From contig QLIY01000187.1 of assembly GCA_003260075.1 (NCBI GenBank), positions 133,941-197,940 of the forward strand: DNA of 64,000 nt. The letters run 5' to 3'. Under the pieces are notes generated by a model. It worked only from the letters and a program-made list of their open reading frames with translations, was not told the origin of the DNA and made no database searches. Below, one piece after another: positions 59,990 to 64,000 of this stretch. Source of the DNA: Phallusia mammillata (Eukaryota > Chordata > Ascidiacea > Phlebobranchia > Ascidiidae). The position numbers and the translations under genes are program-made. Each line of letters begins with the position of its first letter. Position 1 is the first letter of the stretch.

Positions 59990-62076
59990 CTGGCAAAAAA
60001 TACAATTTTTGTGTGCAAACATAGTTAAGTACCTTATATAACAAGTAAGACTTTAAAAAAATAGTGATCAATGGAGATGTTTGTAATGCTCGCATTTGTT
60101 GTTTGTTTTGTGACCAACCTTACGCAGCACAGCCAACAAGCACGTTTTGTAAACATATTCAATAGGCCCGTACACGTTGCCTTCATCTACTTACTTTTTG
60201 GAATGGAGAATCAATGTTCATGCTTCGAGGGCTAAAATTATATTAAATCCTTTCTTTCTGGACCGCTGAGCCAAAGGTATTGCCCAATTCCAACGTTCCA
60301 CCAACACAATGCCCCAGGATTGCCAATGTACTTTTGCTGTACTTATGTCTGGTGGAAGTACTAAATAAATCTGCAGAAGAACTACATTTATTTAGACATC
60401 TACCTAAGTAAGTGCATACCGTGTAACAACACGCGAAAAACTATGGTTAGCAAAAATAAGACCATAGATTAGTTGTCAACACAACACTACTCAACCGTCT
60501 CCCAGAAACTTGGGCCTACTTGAAACTCGGAAAAAAGGGAAATAAAAACACTCGTTTCAAGTCTACTATCGCCTTGTCAAATCGCTGAAGCTGTCTACGC
60601 TGCCCATCTTGATGCTATCTGATGGAAACGAAACTATGTTTAACCATTTTGGTTGTATAGAAAGTACACACTGGCGTAAAAAGTAAAAGAAAAAGAGTCA
60701 GCAACAATACACGGAACTTACACAGTTGCTTTGCCAAACCTTAGGGCTAACAGCTTTGTCCCAAATTATTTTCGCACGTACCAGCATACTGTCCTGATTA
60801 TTTCAAGAACTTACAACTGTGGAAATTCTCACATTTAGGAGCCATTGCCCCAGTTGAACTGGGGACACAAATTAGCTGACTAAACTACAAATCCGGTTAC
60901 AGTATTTGCTCAACTGGGTTCATTAATAGCAAACATAGCTGTGCACAAAAATGACCTCGGGCATGTAGAGGAGCACATCACTACCTCGACCTTCTATAAA
61001 ATCTGATAAACACATGAAGTTAAACCCGACGCCTTTTCTTCGTTGTTGCGCATCTCTGCCTATTTCAAATGCCAATACGCTTTAAAGTATCCTCCGGCAA
61101 ACGAGGCGCCCAAGACAAGCGCGTGGCACTTACCCAAAATAAACAAGCTTTTCGCAAATCTTCCACTAAAATCCAATGCAGCTATATTCTACCCAAGCGT
61201 CATACTACGCATGCGTAATAAAGTTTATGCCAACACTAGGGAATAAAACTTTCCAATGTTTTCTTGTCTGTCGACGACTATCAAAGTCAAATAGGACTTA
61301 TCAATGTGAATCCTTATTAATAGTGTGACATCATAGAGGCGCCGGTAAAAACTAAACACGTTCGCGCCCTTTTTCTATGCAGTGCCGCTGACATCACGTT
61401 TCGCTTTTGGAAGCCGACTGGTCGATTGCGCATGCATCTGCGACTTGAACAGCAGCTCGGTACTTGCACTGATCTATATTTACCCCCACAGTGCCGTGGA
61501 AAACACAGCACGGCTCAGAACAGTCAGTAAACCGATTCATACGCAAATGTAACTTTTACAACATTCAAGCTGGCTTGTCCTTATCCTGTCACAGCAAGCA
61601 GGAACAAAGGCAAATTCCAAACCAAATCTGACATGTTTGCACTAGAATTTACGAGCTTTTATTCCTCTTGTTTGTCACAAATCCATTCAAAATCTAGGTG
61701 CATTCTATATACCAGGCCTAAAACTTGTACCTAATTCCGGTTGTAACTAATTTGAGTCCTCAATACTAATCTGTAAAAAGACAAAACAGCTAGTTATACG
61801 ATCATTCGGACTGAAAAGCAAATATTACGGCTCTCAACACGCTTGACTTGGTCCATTGTGTCGTGTGCTTAACCGACCATAAGCCTACGCTATTCAATGT
61901 TGTGTTTGCTCAACCTGTGTCAGAAAGCTATTGTACTCTCTCCTACCATCTGGCGTCAAACTTCAAACGTTTTGCTTGTTATTTATCACGCTTGTGGCTT
62001 ACGCAAAGTAGCATAGTTTCAAAAGTAGCTGCTTGTAATGTCAGATTTTTCGGCACTCCTGTTTCAGAGTTGTAAT
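59990..62076. other. Upstream region of the integrin-like gene; no coding gene seen
   Basis: No frame here has a recognisable product. The promoter and any untranslated first exon of the minus-strand gene should lie here, but I cannot mark a TATA box or start site with confidence. Confidence 0.5.
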
Positions 62077-62129
62077 CAGGGGCGGCTCGTGCTAGGGTGC
62101 TGCGGAGCTGCAGCACCCCGGGGGGGGGG
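62077..62129. repeat. GC-rich hairpin repeat, copy 1, ending in G10
   Basis: The sequence starts caggggcggctcgtgctagg and contains a 9-bp stem (gggtgctgc with gcagcaccc). It recurs at 63287. Here it runs into ten G (62120-62129) in place of the taatattt seen in the other copy. It looks like the end of a dispersed element whose other end is not identified. Confidence 0.65.
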
Positions 62130-63286
62130 TTACAGTATTATTGATGTTTAACACAACATATGCTTATGACAAGTTTACTTTGTGTATTGATCAAAATAGA
62201 CTATTAAAAAAAACATGGGCTACCATTATACTAATGTTCCATTGCAGTGGCTAATCTAACATAAAATTTCTTAGCAAACATCAGCGAAAAGTCTACATTT
62301 AATTGAAACCGTATTTTAACTACTACAAACGCCCGAACCCTCACGTTTCCAAATTGTTACAGATTACAGATTGTCTGGTGCTTTCCCTGCGGTATTTCCC
62401 ACTTTACTTTCTCCGATGTGGTTATTTATCTATCTGTGCGATATCGAACAACCGTCCGATGTCATTTCATTCGCTCCCGACCGTGTTTTTTTAACATCAC
62501 AGACAAGACTGAATTGATTAATTGTGCGTTACAAAAATAACCTTTTTTGTTTCTAGTGACGGCACATAGTGTGGTGAATGTTATTTCTATGTTGTGTTAC
62601 GGTCCTCAATGGTCATCACACATAGTATTGCGCGGTAGATGGGAGTGAGACTCAAATATAACTTTATAATTTAACAGTAACACCACCAGACTTTAAATAA
62701 AATTGTCTTGGCGCTCCTATTAAAATCGCCTCGCGCGTTCAAGTAGTGAAAAGTGACCCCAGAACTATAGAACTATATGCAAGCTACCAAAGAACATGCC
62801 ATCTTTATGAATTAAAAAATTAACATTACACATTTAAAGTGTTAAGCAAGAGCCTAAATGCCCCTCAGAAACGATTACTTCCCGTGAACTGTAAGTTGGA
62901 AAACAGCTGTTATTCTATAACTCAAACGTCTGTGTGTTTTTTCACGTTTGCCGTGTAGTGCGCAACTAAGATGAGCAAACATTGTGTCGCGTAACAGTTT
63001 GCGAACCATTGCTACATGAGAAGGCTTGGCAAATACTAAACAACTTTATTGCTCGAAAGAGGTGCTGTCGTTTTGCTGGAAGAAACGTGAGCAAAATTGC
63101 AAGTTCTTATCTTATGAAAACTTATCAATTTCATTACAAAGTACGTAGCTTAATTGCATGATTCGGGCCAAACTGGTTCACTTTCATAAACAGGCTATTT
63201 GATGACCACTTTTACGAAGCGAGCTATAAACTAGCTATAATCTGTCGCAGGTTTTAATCACAAGCTAATGCTGCAAACTCTTGACA
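62130..63286. other. Intergenic stretch between two repeat copies, nothing identified
   Basis: AT-rich, no frame above about 60 codons with any motif, no RNA gene seen. It may be internal sequence of, or an insertion site between, the two hairpin repeats. Confidence 0.5.
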
Positions 63287-63780
63287 CAGGGGCGGCTCGT
63301 GCTAGGGTGTTGCGGAGCTGCAGCACCCCCTAATATTTTTACTTAATACTCCTAATATAATATTACACATAACTTTTATTATTTTTATAGTTTTTATTCG
63401 TTAGCAGTATATAATAAGCATAATTTGCCCCCATGATCACCTTTTTTTCAAAAAAAAAAAATTAAAAAAAATTATGAAATTAATAAGTTATCTATGCTGG
63501 AGCTGCAGTTTCATGACGTTTCGTGACGTTTCGTGACGTTTCATAACGTTTTGCAGTTGTGCGCATGCGCACTTGGAAAAGCTACATGCCGGGGGGGGGG
63601 GGGGAAGAAAAAATAAAAAAAAATTATGACATTAATAAGTTATCTATGCTGGAGCTGCAGTTCCAGTTTCGTGACGTTTCATGACGTTTTGCAGTTGTGC
63701 GCATGCGCACTTGGAAAAGCTACATGCCGGGCGAAATAGGCGACAGGGTGCTGCGGCTCGCGCAGCTCCACCAATCACGA
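63287..63780. repeat. GC-rich hairpin repeat copy 2 with internal ~110-bp duplication around G14
   Basis: It starts like the copy at 62077. Inside, 63471-63590 and 63623-63728 are direct copies separated by 14 G and an A-rich spacer. Each ends with the perfect 14-bp palindrome gtgcgcatgcgcac (63559-63572 and 63697-63710) and carries a different number of a 10-bp gtgacgtttc unit. A related gggtgctgcggctcgcgcag segment closes the region near 63747. Confidence 0.7.
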
Positions 63781-64000
63781 AGCGTGTGAACCGGCAATCC
63801 AGCATGTAGTCGTCTGTTCCGGGTTTATTGTGTGCCAAAGCAAAACCCGTGTACTATATTCTTAAGTTCGGCAGTGGGTATAGTTAAATAACTATTTTGC
63901 CATCTATCAGTTTATTTGTTTGGAGGTTAGTCGTGACTTTTTAAGATGACTGTTAGTGGGCTTCAGTTTTTGCAGTTATCATTGAATTAAAAAGTGTACC

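Noticed and set aside
1..64000. CRISPR arrays, bacterial operons, rRNA
   Set aside because: No regularly spaced short repeats with unique spacers, no ribosome-binding-site gene strings and no rRNA-like sequence; the gene structure is eukaryotic throughout.

Overview
The window is eukaryotic, AT-rich animal DNA, most probably from a chordate and best fitting an ascidian tunicate. The reasons are short introns with GT-AG (occasionally GC-AG) borders, one integrin beta gene of the vertebrate beta-4 layout (integrin beta ectodomain, one membrane segment, intracellular Calx-beta and fibronectin III domains), and hAT-type transposons. The organism call is inference. Two single N bases (6858 and 46052) and several copy/poly-G junctions show that this is a draft assembly with local faults. 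Layout: 1-5164 holds no gene I can support except a possible terminal coding exon at the left edge. At 5176-7067 a plus-strand two-exon gene encodes a protein of about 500 residues, with a low-complexity Ser/Pro body and a conserved-looking Cys/His C-terminal module; I cannot name its family. 7068-12868 has no supported gene. From 12869 to 59969 the minus strand carries one very large gene that I rebuilt as about 83 coding exons with reading phase conserved across every junction. 59990-64000 has no gene but contains repeats. The large gene starts with a signal peptide, PSI domain, beta I-like (MIDAS) domain, hybrid domain, four cysteine-rich I-EGF repeats, beta-tail and one transmembrane helix, about 824 residues and a normal integrin beta ectodomain. 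Instead of a short tail it continues for about 6,750 predicted cytoplasmic residues: about 51 Calx-beta domains, four fibronectin III domains and a tyrosine-containing C-terminal tail, giving about 7,575 residues in all. The first 24 Calx-beta domains are mostly split over two or more short exons. The next 26 sit in a single uninterrupted 9,273-bp exon (17289-26561), which contains a 1,032-bp three-domain higher-order repeat present three times almost unchanged. Human integrin beta-4 has one Calx-beta domain and four FN3 domains, so this reads as a beta-4-like integrin whose cytoplasmic part has expanded enormously. This is the most unusual object in the window. Other structure: an old 1.5-kb hAT transposon with terminal inverted repeats in an intron (31460-32963); a 251-bp hAT-type MITE with a perfect 8-bp target duplication (45854-46104); and seven poly-G tracts of 10-61 bases, all G on the plus strand, five of which lie exactly at the junction of a local direct duplication. 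One tract puts a poly-proline insert into the integrin ligand-binding domain and another shifts the frame of exon 35, so the assembled sequence is not an intact gene at those two places.
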